Shown one piece after another: positions 47,695 through 58,529 of a DNA stretch of 64,000 nucleotides (the stretch's first letter is position 1; each line of letters begins with the position of its first letter). The position numbers and the translations under genes were made by a program. Source of the stretch: Ridgeia piscesae (lineage: Eukaryota > Annelida > Polychaeta > Sabellida > Siboglinidae); the NCBI GenBank assembly GCA_025642075.2, contig JAODUO010000114.1, forward strand, positions 62,001 to 126,000, written 5' to 3'. Under the pieces are notes generated by a model. The model made no database searches. It was not told the DNA's origin and saw only the letters and a program-made list of their open reading frames with translations.

Positions 47695-47849
47695 TGGCAC
47701 ATGAGACGGAGCCGTTCACGCCGCTTGACCAGAGGATAGAGGAGTTGCGCCACCACATCCACATAGAGTCCGCGGTGCAGGAGGGGGCAGAGAAGGCTAT
47801 CACCCTACTTCAGAGTGTGAAGTCTAATGACAAAAAGGCCATCCAGGAA
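47695..47849 (+). CDS. PKN: PKN exon 5 in window: start of HR1c
   Basis: Enters in phase 1 (A|TG gives Met) after GTGACAG and leaves in phase 0 at CAGGAA|GTGGGT. The peptide has PFTPLDQRIEELRHHIHIE, then SAVQEGAEKAITLLQSVKSN and KKAIQE. This corresponds to the third HR1 repeat (human PKN2: [44 protein letters not shown], compared here from family knowledge). HR1c is the least GTPase-engaged repeat in vertebrate PKNs. The intron that follows opens directly into a 43-bp minisatellite whose first bases are the donor itself. Confidence 0.93.
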
Positions 47850-48400
47850 GTGGGTACAGGCCGTGGTGTTGATGGGTGCAGGGTGTAATATAGGGTTGGT
47901 AGTGTGGCAGTACAGGGTGTAATGTAGGGTTGGTACAGGCCGTAGTGTGGCAGTACAGGGTGTAATGTAGGGTTGGTACAGGCCGTAGTGTGGCAGTACA
48001 GGGTGTAATGTAGGGTGGGTACAGGCTGTAGTGTGGCAGTACAGGATGTAATGTAGGGTTGGTCATAGTGTGACAGTACAGTGTGTAATGTAGGGTGGGT
48101 ACAGGCCATGGTGTCGATGGGTGCAGGGTGTAATATAGGGTTGGTCATAGTGTGGCGGTACAGGGTGTAATGTAGGGTGGGTACAGGCCACAGTGTGGCA
48201 GTACAGGATGTAATGTAGGGTGGGTACAGGCCATAGTGTGGCAGTACACGGTGTAATGTAGGGTGGTACAGGCTGTAGTGTGGCAGTACAGGGTGTAATG
48301 TAGGGTTGGTACAGGCCATAATGTGGCCGTACAGGGTGTAATGGGTTGGCACAGGCCGTAGTGTGGCAGTACAGGGTCTGGCCACAATGTATGGTAAAAG
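47850..48400 (+). repeat. 43-bp minisatellite starting at the intron 5 donor
   Basis: The intron begins GTGGGTACAGGCC and at once enters a ~43-bp repeat: GTACAGGCCGTAGTGTGGCA followed by GTACAGGGTGTAATGTAGGG-TTG. The donor-like word GTGGGTACAGG recurs near 48016, 48096, 48178 and 48218, while other units have TTGGTACAGG. A long minus-strand frame over this array (47810-48559) is a by-product. Confidence 0.92.
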
Positions 48401-48975
48401 CCAAAGCCAAAATGTAGAGTAGTTAGTTACAGGCCACAATGTACAATATGTACAGGCCATCATATAGGTCACAATGTAACATGGGTACAGGAAACAATGT
48501 AGAGTGTTTACAGGCCACAATGTAGAGTGAGTATGGGCCACAATGTATAGCCGGTACAATGTACACTGGGTACAGTGTAGAGTGGGTAGTTTTTAGTATA
48601 GGTCGCAATGTTGCAAATTCAGAGTGCAATATAGAGTATCCGTTGTAGTTCTTGATGTAGTAAATCAAACACATAAAACAGTGTAGAAATATACAGCTGA
48701 TGGATACAGTATGCCAGGGTAAACCTGCTTCACAGTAAAATTGTATAATAGATGTCAACCAGGTGTTGATGAACCTTGTCACTAGGTAATACTAGGTCAC
48801 ATGGTGGCTTGGTCAATTGAATTATGTTAACAAGCAATTTGTTTTGTTCATTCCGTGTAGACAAATGCTTCTCAGAGAAGTTAAATTGATGTTATTCAGC
48901 ACTGGATTATCATGTGTAAAGGACTCAGATCTGTCCTAAATGCCAATATAACTGTCAGTTGTGTGTCAACCCCAG
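48401..48975. other. PKN intron 5, 3' part
   Basis: Diverged remnants of the minisatellite (GGCCACAATGTA and GTAGAGTG words) to about 48600, then ordinary intron to ACCCCAG. Confidence 0.6.
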
Positions 48976-49223
48976 GCCCAGAACAACTTTGTGGCGGCCA
49001 ACAGCAAGGGTGAACTGTTGAAACACTCACTACAGCAACGCATCAATGAACTTGAGCTCGAAAACCACGGAACCAGCAGCCGCGTCGACGCTCTCCGCCA
49101 GGAACTAGGTGGTGCCAGCAGTCCAACGATTCTGCGAATGGCTAGGGCATCACAAAACCAGTCATCGGCACCAGTCCGGCCACTGTCAAAGCCAGCTGCT
49201 GTCACCGGGAAGTTACATGTCAG
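48976..49223 (+). CDS. PKN: PKN exon 6 in window: end of HR1c, linker, start of C2-like domain
   Basis: Phase 0 in after ACCCCAG, phase 2 out at GTCAG|GTAGGG. It encodes AQNNFVAANSKGELLKHSLQ then QRINELELENHG (last HR1c helix), a Ser/Gln-rich linker, and SKPAAVTGKLHVR. The last motif is the first beta strand of the PKN C2-like domain (vertebrates: SKPAALTGTLEVRLMGCQD). The C2-like region of PKN has been linked to lipid response (arachidonic acid, phosphoinositides) and autoinhibition. The split Arg codon AG|A joins it to the next exon. The following 431-bp intron is almost completely made of tandem copies of the next exon's start. Confidence 0.93.
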
Positions 49224-49654
49224 GTAGGGACTTGGCTGTCATAATGTCATGGTGGACTCTGTACACTGTGTTAGTGTGTGTGTTGTAGACTGGTTGGCTG
49301 TCAGGACCTCATGGAGTAGTATGTCCACTGTGTGATTGTGTGTTGTAGACTGGTTGGCTGTCAGGACCTGATGGAAGAGTCTGTCCACTGTGTGAGTGTG
49401 TGTTGTAGACTGGTTGGCTGTCAGGACCTCATGGAGGAGTCTGTCCACTGTGTGAGTGTGTTTGTTGTAGACTGGTTGTCTGTCAAGACCTCATGGAGGA
49501 GCCTGTCCACTGTGTGAGTGGGTGTTGTAGATTGGTTGGCTGTCAGGACCTCATGGAGGAGTCTGTCCACAGTGTGAGTGTGTTTGTTGTAGACTGGTTG
49601 GCTGTCAGGACCTCATGGAGGAGTCTGTCCACTGTGTGAGTGTGTTTGTTGTAG
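49224..49654 (+). repeat. PKN intron 6 made of exon 7 acceptor repeats
   Basis: The whole 431-bp intron is 60-62 bp units. Clear units start at 49289, 49349, 49409, 49471, 49531 and 49593; the real exon is at 49655. Each has GTGTGTTTGTTGTAG-type tract, then ACTGGTTGGCTGTCAGGACC and ATGGAGGAGTCTGTCCAC, as in exon 7. The bases right after the donor (GTAGGGACTTGGCTGTCATA at 49224) also align to the unit, so the donor GTAGGG corresponds to the GTAGAC of the acceptors. Unit lengths (60, 60, 62, 60, 62, 62) mix frames. Using units 1-3 reads into a stop near 49515; using units 4-6 shifts frame relative to exon 7. Confidence 0.95.
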
Positions 49655-49818
49655 ACTGGTTGGCTGTCAGGACCTTATGGAGGAGTCTGTCCACCTTCAA
49701 AGGCGCGATATAGCAAGTACGCTTGTCACCAGTCCAGGGGAACGCACGCTGATGCGAGGAAAACAGAGCTTCCACACCCGCAGTAAGAACAAGTATAGTT
49801 TCAAGGAGGAACCTTCCA
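49655..49818 (+). CDS. PKN: PKN exon 7 in window: C2-like domain, variable loop
   Basis: Enters in phase 2 (AG|A gives Arg) after TTTGTTGTAG and leaves in phase 1 at TCCA|GTAGGTGG. It starts LVGCQDLMEESVH, matching the PKN C2 strand RLMGCQDILENV, then a basic Ser-rich loop that includes TRSKNKYSFKEEPS. The same loop in vertebrate PKNs also carries Ser/Arg-rich sequence and is spliced variably. Six upstream decoy units repeat the acceptor plus its first ~40 bases. The true exon is the copy that continues into CTTCAAAGGCGCG after TCTGTCCAC, and the only one that joins the next exon in phase (A|AC gives Asn). Confidence 0.92.
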
Positions 49819-50031
49819 GTAGGTGGCATGGTCTTATCATTTCATGTTATGTTGTTCATGTTTTTAGCATGCATATCATGTCAATGCATTTATATGTGAA
49901 TGATTCAATTTAATTAATTCAAATGATTCTGCTAAGCAAAGTTTAGTTTGCATGCGATGTCAGTAACTCTGGGGATAAGTTCTAGCAAATCAATGCTAAT
50001 CAGACATCACATGTATTTATTGCCTAACATA

Positions 50032-50911
50032 TGTGACGTGTTCTAACGAAATGAGTCGTATGTCAAAAAAAATAAAAATTGAGTTAGTCACACCATTGGA
50101 AAGAAGATGTGTTAATCTTTCCAACAGTGTAAAAATTATGGAGATATCTCACACACAGCCAAAGTTATTGGACGCTGAACATGCTAGGGTAGAAAGTTTC
50201 AAACGGAGAAAAACGCATTTGAAGTTCGCGGTCACATAAGCACACAGTCGAGTACATTGTCGATCCAAAATCGGCCGTTTTGCTTCTATTACTCCATTTG
50301 ATGCATTCGAAATAAACTACCAAGGCATGTTCGCTGTCGAAGATATATCATGCTAACTGTTTACTGAAGTTATTACAACATAATCCGAGTATTTAGCAAT
50401 GTCTTGTAGCAGCGACCCGATCAATTCCACGTTGTTTACGGCTAGCCAGAGTGCACTGCGCCTGCGCGCACAGCTCTAAGCCAATCAGGGCCCCGCTGTC
50501 AGCTCCTCATGGCGTCTAGTGACGTTTATTCACAGATAGGCCTCTCACATTAAGCGCTGCTATTGGCTTACACTGACGTCAGTGGGGATTTCTACTATAA
50601 GAATCCGAAAGAGGGCGTCCAGGGCTTTCCTGTAGTACCAAATAAGTCCGCCATGCGTTGAGGGATACCCCAAAGAATGCGACATGAACTAGTGCGATTT
50701 ATCGGTTCTGTTTTACGAAATTCATGCGTGAAATGTTACTAAATAATAATATAAACGAGAAATAAACATTGCCAATTGACAAAAAAGATACCAAAGTATA
50801 CTTTGGTGACAAAAAGTCAAAATCGTCGAAATTCATCGTTGCATGTTTATGCGGTGTTTTCTCGAAATCAAGTTTGCTGACATATGACTCATTTCGTTAG
50901 AACATGTCACA
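50032..50911. mobile_element. TA-flanked MITE inserted in the D1 left end
   Basis: 880 bp with 34-bp terminal inverted repeats: TGTGACGTGTTCTAACGAAA on the left and the inverse of TGTGACATGTTCTAACGAAA on the right, differing at two positions over 34. It is flanked by TA (50030-50031 and 50912-50913). The empty D1 site (GCCTAACATATACTTAGCC, inverse seen at 61070) shows that exactly TA is duplicated. The interior is GC-richer at 50440-50620 and holds no transposase. The TA duplication suggests a Tc1/mariner-type or similar transposase in trans. Confidence 0.85.
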
Positions 50912-51114
50912 TATACTTAGCCTGGCTCCGTCGCTTCACAAGGTGCAATAGACTTGGCTGCGCCCAAGTTGCTCGCCATAAATAATAAAATGAAAAAATG
51001 ACCTATCCCCACAGCTCCCACCACCCCATCCAATCACTGAGTCTCTTCTCTTCTTACTTGGCGCCGCCATTGTTTAAGTCTTGCCTTCGCGTAGCTTCAT
51101 ATTTATCAGTTTTG

Positions 51115-52632
51115 TGAGCTGATATCATATTTTGTTTAAACGAAGTTATGGTTTATTGCTTTTCTTTTCACCTCTGCAATATAATGAGCTGTTTTCAAAC
51201 CACTTTTCAGTTGTATTTTTCTATTATTAGCCGTTTCTTGACTTCGCCTTTACAATTTTAACGTAATTGTAATGGCGGAACACTCGCGAACATGCCACTG
51301 TCTGCACTAGACTCATGTGCGGCGGCGATAATTATCTGAACAAGTGTCTCTTTTCACGGTATTACAGTTGACAACAAGTACGACACTTGTTCACAGTGGA
51401 GTGATTAAGTATGGAATGGAATAGTGTAAATGCCGCTCCGTTTCAGCAACGTAGGCACATAACAAATGTAAACATCGCTGCAAACCATGCTGATAGAGAT
51501 AGCCTTCCATGTTGGAAGATATTCTCAACCGTCTTCCCGAACAGCCGATATTACCAATGCGAGATTAGCGATGGTTCAACCGTCGTTGGGGGCGCGAATA
51601 ATTAGCCCTGTTGTGCTCTCGGAGGCCCAGTTACGACCTGGGCATTTGGCGGAACCCGCCCAGACAAAAAATAGTCCTGCCAGTTGGATTCCCAAAAAGA
51701 GAATCCGAGCACATAACCCGGCCCGGGCGGAAAACCGGTGGCATTCCTCTGGATAGAATAGAGATTAGGCCTGAGCCTGGAGGGCCGGAGCCTGGAGTGC
51801 CGGGGCCTGGAAGCCCGGAGGCCCGGAGCCCGCAGGTCCGGCTGAAGCCAGAGGTTAACACAGTTCGGCCATACGGAAACCAAAGCCGGAGACCAGGCCG
51901 GTTCTCCGGAGAGCCGGAGATTGACCCCGTACGGCGCAGGTCCCTGACCGAAGCCAATCAGAAACCACCGCAGTCTTAATGCTAACTGAGGGCGATCGCG
52001 ACCGGGTGCCGTCAGTATATGTTACAACAATTGCGTTACTCGACGTAGTCGAGGTCGCCCGGTCTCCAGGGATGGCAACTGAACAAACAGGCTGCAATTA
52101 CGGGAAAAATTAGGCGCATTAAAACTGGAGTTTGCCTTCGTCGGCTCCCTACACGGGGGTCCTGTTTTGCGACCCGCAACCCACTCGCGGCTGGTAGACC
52201 CAGTTTTCGGCCGGCGAATCGGCACCATTTCAACCGAAATTAACATTGACTGGGCGTTGAAACGTTGGTCCCGGGAATATACAGGCGATTCCCGGACATG
52301 ACTTCCCGATAGCGACATTACGTAGGCGAGTACCCACACCGTATACCGGCATGAGCTGCTGGTTCCGTCTGGCAGCGTGACACAGACAACAAATATGTTT
52401 TTTTGCCGTTCTCCTATTCGGGCGCTCACGCTGCGTTTGACGAACAATGTGACAAGATGTCACATTCAGAATGGATCATCCTGGCCCATACGTTTCTCTC
52501 TGATGAATTGCCGGCGACTGACCCTCAGGTGAGCAATTCACTCCAATTTACTTTGGTACGTTGCTCCAGAGAGGCCCTGCACTCTACATTAGAGCTTTCT
52601 TCTACAGGTTTTATGTTTTCACAAGACTCCTC
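51115..52632 (+). other. D1 copy 4: 5' internal region
   Basis: Collinear with 2780-3490 (copy 1) and 6215-7216 (copy 2): AGATATTCTCAACC, CAGTTGGATTCCC and CTCCTATTCGGGC blocks. Contains GC-rich repeats (GGAGCCTGGAG... near 51775-51840) that give collagen-like open frames without domain support. It may be untranslated leader or a decayed first ORF. Confidence 0.55.
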
Positions 52633-54558
52633 CAGGGCTTGACATTAAGCTTTTGTAACCACTGGCCTGAGGGGCCTGTAGATTTGAAAAGTTACTGGCC
52701 CCCCCCCAAAAAAAGTTACTGGCCCGAATATTGTTAAGAAAATATGCTGCTGGGGTAAGGAATTATGGTTGCATAAATTCCTTGTAATTACTTTTCATGA
52801 AATATTATTATTATTATATGTGAAGTCATAATTAACAGTATATTGTAGAAATGCAGTAGTCAAGCTAGAAGCATAGCTTGGTGTCCTTAAACCAGTTACA
52901 ACCAGTTGTCCGAGTTCGCTAAGGATAGACCAGGCATAGTTCTTGGATGAGTAGGAGCTTGACCACTGAGATGGCCGTAGGTAAGAGATACCAGCTCCTT
53001 ATTAGTTAGTGCAGAGGTGCACTAGACATGACGCTGACCAATAGAATGGTCAGGCGCATAGCAAGAGGGCGAAGTAGCCAGTATAAAAAGATAGAGGAGT
53101 GCGCGAGAGAGAAAGAGGAGGGAGAGCACGCACGCACCATGTAACTTCACGTCTGGCGCCCACGGAGCCAGGCCAGTTAGACAATTGTATTGACTTCTGT
53201 ATTATGCTGTCTGTATTAAAGTTCTTGAAACGAACACTTGGAAAAGTCTTCTGCAAATGATTGAGTAATTAGAATCTCTCTCCGTGAGTATCTGATTTCT
53301 AATGGACAGTGACCATCGCTTTAGAAGACCACGTTTTGACAGGAGTGACATCATGAAGACTTTCTGAAGCTCTTACGTTGCATGTTTTTTAAAATGTAAA
53401 TTTGTCAGATTGCAACAATAAAGAGAAAACTTGATGTTAAATGACATCTTTTAGTCCTTGTCTCAGTTTGCTAATATAAAATCTGAGGCAACTTTCACAC
53501 TATACAATTTTAGCACATTTATTTATAGACTATTACATGGATTACTATATATTTCAAGAAATTAAATATCAACCTAAATAACTACAGTCAACGTCTTCTG
53601 TCAGGCTCTTCTACACATCACATAATAAAGTCAGTTTAAATTCGAAAAATAATATAACAAACAATTAAAAAGTACAATATTATTTATTACAACCTACACT
53701 GTAGGCCATTTTATGATCTGGGACCTTATAAAAACAAAGTTTTTTCATATTTAATATTAACAATTGATTTAATCATTGACATTTTCTAGTAATAGTTCCT
53801 TTTGCATAATTGCATTGAGACTAAAGCAAAGTCGGCGAAGTCGAATTCATGACTGACTGTTTTGATAGATATATTATAGCTGTCTGTCATGAAAAACATT
53901 TCTTAGTTTTGGTTGTGCCTGAAAACTGTTACTGCAGAATCAGGCATACGTGATACCATGATAAATTAGCATTACAATGCAGATAACCCGTGCCCCATTT
54001 AATGACAGGCTAGCCTTAGACTGTAAACATCGCGGCGGTGTGCGAGGCCGAGTGACAGTGCGAACGCTGTCCAAAACACTTGCCGTCTTTCTTCCAAGAT
54101 TGTATTACAAAATCCACCGCTGCAGGAATGGTCTTTTACAACACTGTCAAACGTTTGACTGTATAACAAATTGCGTAGATGTCTTTCCATTACGGAATGT
54201 GCCCTAGCATTTTATCATTCATGCAGACAACAACGACATCGCCTACCACCCATAGCCAACGACAAGGTATAACACGATTGCTGATTGGGTGAATAATGAG
54301 TGATTCCCGCCATTCGCCAATCATGCGGGCGTTTACAAAATATGACTTCCACAATGCATGGACGTAGTTGTGTACGCACGACAACATTTTAAACGCAGTT
54401 ATGTAATAAGTTATAAATAAAATGTAACAAAATGAATGTTAAAAAATAGACTAATGGCGGTCAGTAGGGGATTGAATTTAAAAACCGGTGGCCTGAACTG
54501 GCCCGACAGCGTTAAAACACGTGTCGGGCCATCAGGCCAGTGCCAATGTCGAGCCCTG
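52633..54558 (+). mobile_element. Family Z element in D1 copy 4 (full length)
   Basis: From CAGGGCTTGACATTAAGC to CCAATGTCGAGCCCTG. D1 copies 2 and 5 are empty at this site (GACTCCCCTGT near 8908 and 62540). The flanks CTCCTC and CTCCAC suggest a 5-6 bp duplication. It contains a ~560-bp insertion (about 52757-53315) missing from the Z in copy 2. Confidence 0.75.
52757..53315 (+). mobile_element. Candidate solo LTR or similar insertion in family Z
   Basis: Absent from the Z copy at 7217-8519, where GCTGCT runs on to CCCATCGCTTTAGAAGACC. The extra block has TATAAAA at 53082, ATTAAA at 53215 and a GAGAGAGAAAGAGGAGGGAG tract between. The arrangement fits an LTR with promoter and polyadenylation signal, but no TG...CA ends or target duplication could be fixed. 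Confidence 0.35.
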
Positions 54559-55023
54559 CTCCACTGTCGTAAATAAGAGCTTCACCGAGATTTCTCAGTC
54601 TCAGATGGGGGGAACACGAATTGGCTCGGAGCAGAAGTATTCTATTCTGTGACCTCGCAGCCATGACACGACCGACGGCTGTGTATCTCCTCCTTCCAGG
54701 ATTGGACGGGAGCTGCCCTCAATCGGTCAGCGTAACCAACTCGGCTAGCCGAGGCGTCCAAAATAGTCGCGTCGGCGGGAAGTATGGACGCGTCAGCGAG
54801 ATGTTTTGGACGCGTTGGCGGGAATTTTTGGATGCGTCGGCAGTGAATTTGGTCGCGTCGGCGAAAGAACTTTTGCCAAGCTTGTACCCGTGCCGAAATG
54901 GTATCGTTGCCGATGCAACCAATAATTATGAATTTGGTCGAGTCGGCGTCATTTCTAGAATGACACTTCGCCGAACGTTGTTAATATTGTGTTATATATA
55001 TATACATACATTGTCATACATAC

Positions 55024-55530
<507 letters not shown>

Positions 55531-55879
55531 GTGTACACATATACATGTTTTGCCATGTGTAGCAATATATTCAATATTATACAACTGAAGACGTACAATC
55601 AAAATGTAATAATATACATTTTCGTAAAAGGAAAACAAAACCAATTGTTGTGGAATTGGAGACTCCTACTAAGACCAATCTAAATGCAAATACTAAAGCG
55701 TAATATATTTATGCACATTTTTTAGATGATAATAAACCATAAACGAATGTGGTTGTAATGTAATGTAGTCTTCACAAATACTTAATATACATATTGTCGT
55801 TGTAAAGATGACGACAACCTGTTGCCTCTTGACTTTTAAAGACTTGAAAACACATCTGAGTATGCAGTGTAGGCACCTG

Positions 55880-55898
55880 TGAGTGTGTGTGTGTGTGT

Positions 55899-55939
<41 letters not shown>

Positions 55940-55984
55940 TAATAATATAGAAAATTTATTAAACGATTGTAAAATATGTACAGG

Positions 55985-56025
<41 letters not shown>
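55880..56025. repeat. (GT)n-(TA)n tracts
   Basis: Two further (TA)n tracts at about 55902-55945 and 55989-56025, the first preceded by (GT)n. With 55024-55190 they can pair, since TA repeats are self-complementary. Confidence 0.9.
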
Positions 56026-56032
<7 letters not shown>

Positions 56033-56519
56033 TTTACACTCGTTTTAATAAATTATTTACTGTCTTATTAGCAATTATGTTTAGTGAAATTAATTAAGTT
56101 GGCGATAAATTTACTGGAGGTCTTAACAATGAAGCCACTGTGGCATCGGTCAACATGACTGCTGCAAATGCAAAACAAAGAACACCTTGCTCCGTGTTTA
56201 CTCTGCCTAAATTTGATTGAGCATGAACAAAGGGATTTACCCTAAGTAGCACAGCAGTTATTACAAGGAAGAGTAGCTCCTCCCTAAGAGGGTTACGAGT
56301 GTACTTGCTGTTAATAATGCAACAGACCAAGCTGTTTGTCCGTTATTTTCTTAACTAATCAGCAAAATATCGTCGAATAATCATTAATGAATATGTTACA
56401 TATATCATCTGGAGAATATTTGTTAAACACCAGCAGACATTGGAGAATTCTTACTCTTCCTATGGGATAAACCTCCTATGGTAACGTTCCTATATCGCAT
56501 GTACTTTTGCTGGTCTAGT

Positions 56520-56577
56520 GTGCTGCGTGCGTGCGTGCGTGCGTGTGCGTGCGTGCGTGCGTGCGTGCGTGCGTGTT
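56520..56577. repeat. (GTGC)n microsatellite
   Basis: GC-rich tetranucleotide, same unit as at 17821-17906. Confidence 0.95.
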
Positions 56578-57994
56578 TGCTTACACTTGAGCGTGCATGT
56601 ATATGTGTAATAATTGTATATGTATTTATAGGAAATAGGTGCGCAGGCATGCATACATGTTCGTAAGTATTTATGTATGTATGCATGTATGGTGTCATGA
56701 AAAAGATTTCGCTTAACGGTAATAATATTTAATATATTTTAACATGTGCATCAGATAGATACTGGAGTTGCATTTTAAGATGGTCAAATGTCAATTGTGT
56801 TATATTTAAACGGAGTACGTAGTTGGCCGGCCATTTATTCTAACGATAATAATATGTAATCAGGTTTATTTTAGATCAGAATAAATTCCAGAATATTATT
56901 TTTTATAGGAGAAACTTATTAATACATAGGCCAAATGTCAAAAACGTATATGCTTTAGAACAGTTTCTAGGAAAAATGCATCAAAAGATTATTGGTCAGA
57001 CATTCTCCAAGTTCTCCATTTCAAATTTAATGAAGTAACACCAAAATGCCACGTTTTCATGGTAGGCCTAAAATAACGATATATATGCATATATTGTAGT
57101 CGTCACCAAGTCCAAGCCAATTCATTTAAATAATATTATATGAATATTTAGGTTCATAACTGACATCGTTTCTCAGTAATATTCCTGAAGTACTGAAGTG
57201 CACATTCGTAAGCGCATCGTAGGCGAAACAGACTTCTTTCGTCTAAACTCAAATAAACACATTACGAGTATGTGCAGTCACTTCGAAGTCACTTCGAATT
57301 ACTTTTGTCATGTGGCTTCAGCAAATTGAATTTCTACGTGTACTGATTTGAATCGAACACAGATACACTTAATTTATTTATAACGCATACCATAGAGTAG
57401 ACAGGAGCTAGACGAACGAAGTGCAGCTATCAGTGATATAACACATACCATAGTTTCACCGAAAAGACTACCTACCGAGGCGACAAAGAGCTAGACGAAC
57501 AAAGTGCTGCTATTAGTGAAATGAACAACATCATGCAAACACATTTCGCCGAAAAGACTACCTATCGAGGTGACAAATGCTATATGCCGAGGTGTAACGA
57601 TTTGAAACGCGCTAGATTCCCCATTCCGCAAGTACGCAATGTGCCACAGAATCTAGACTGATATAAACAACATCCAGAAAACACATTTCGCCAAAAAGAC
57701 TACATACCGAGGCGACAAATGTTATATGCCGAGGCGTCCAAAAATGTGTCGCCGAAGCGATATCCTTGCCGAGGAGACCAATCTTGTGCCGTCGAGGCGG
57801 CCAATATACGCCGCCGATGAGTCCAAAATATTTCGCCGACGCACCCAAGGATTTCACCGACGCGTCCAAAATATTTCGCCAACACGTCCAATAATTTCGC
57901 TAACGCATCCAAAATATTTCGCCCAAGGATTTTGCCGACGCGTCCAGAGATTTCACCACCGACGTAGTAACGCTGCCGATGCGACCAGTTACCG

Positions 57995-58500
57995 TTGGAA
58001 CAGCTTAAGGCAACTTTACAGTTGTCTTAGTCAGTGGCAACTGCTTGGTATGATGGCGCTACCTTAGATTGTGCCATCGCCTTGGGGCTTCGTCATTATT
58101 CGACGAAATCGCAACTAACGTACAGTTGCAGGACAAGGTGGCCAGTCGGCAACGAGACTATTCCCTATAGAGGGTAAAACACGTGCTGCTCCACATCGGT
58201 CAGCACCGGCTAGATCCGCGCAACGACGGCAGGCTGCTATGCCAATGCCACTGTCGTTCTTATGTCATCAGCCCTTTCTGGCCAGCAGAGGAGGACGACG
58301 ACACAGGACTCGCACACCGGTCAGCCCAATCGTTACAAGACCTTCGACCCTCTGGACATACCACGACAGGTGGTCGTGTTACGTCCTTTGCTTACAAGGA
58401 AGGTGGGAACTCTGTCCCTATTCTACGATGTGGGGAGACAAAGGAAATGCAGCGAGTGGGTGTGCAATATACTGGAAGTCGGTTTCCATCTTCGGTTCCG
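57995..58500 (+). pseudogene. D1 copy 4 gag-like remnant
   Basis: Starts LEQLKATLQLS-like sequence directly after the inserted element. Frame-shifted pieces read as in copies 3 and 5, including the AAPHRSAPARS-equivalent (CTGCTCCACATCGGTCAGCA). Shorter than in copy 5, with internal deletion near 58085. Confidence 0.55.
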
Positions 58501-58529
58501 AGAGTGTCCCCCCCATGACGGGAGCCCCA

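Noticed and set aside
47810..48559. 249-codon minus-strand frame
   Set aside because: Periodic 14-15 residue repeat from the 43-bp minisatellite inside PKN intron 5, antisense to the gene; no domain.
46515..49654. CRISPR-like regular repeats
   Set aside because: Units are directly tandem without variable spacers, lie in animal introns and match the adjacent exons.
53999..54190. 63-codon minus-strand frame nearly identical to one at 31042-31233
   Set aside because: Similarity is explained by both lying in family Z copies of recent common origin; the copy at 7217-8519 does not keep the frame, so no evidence of protein selection.
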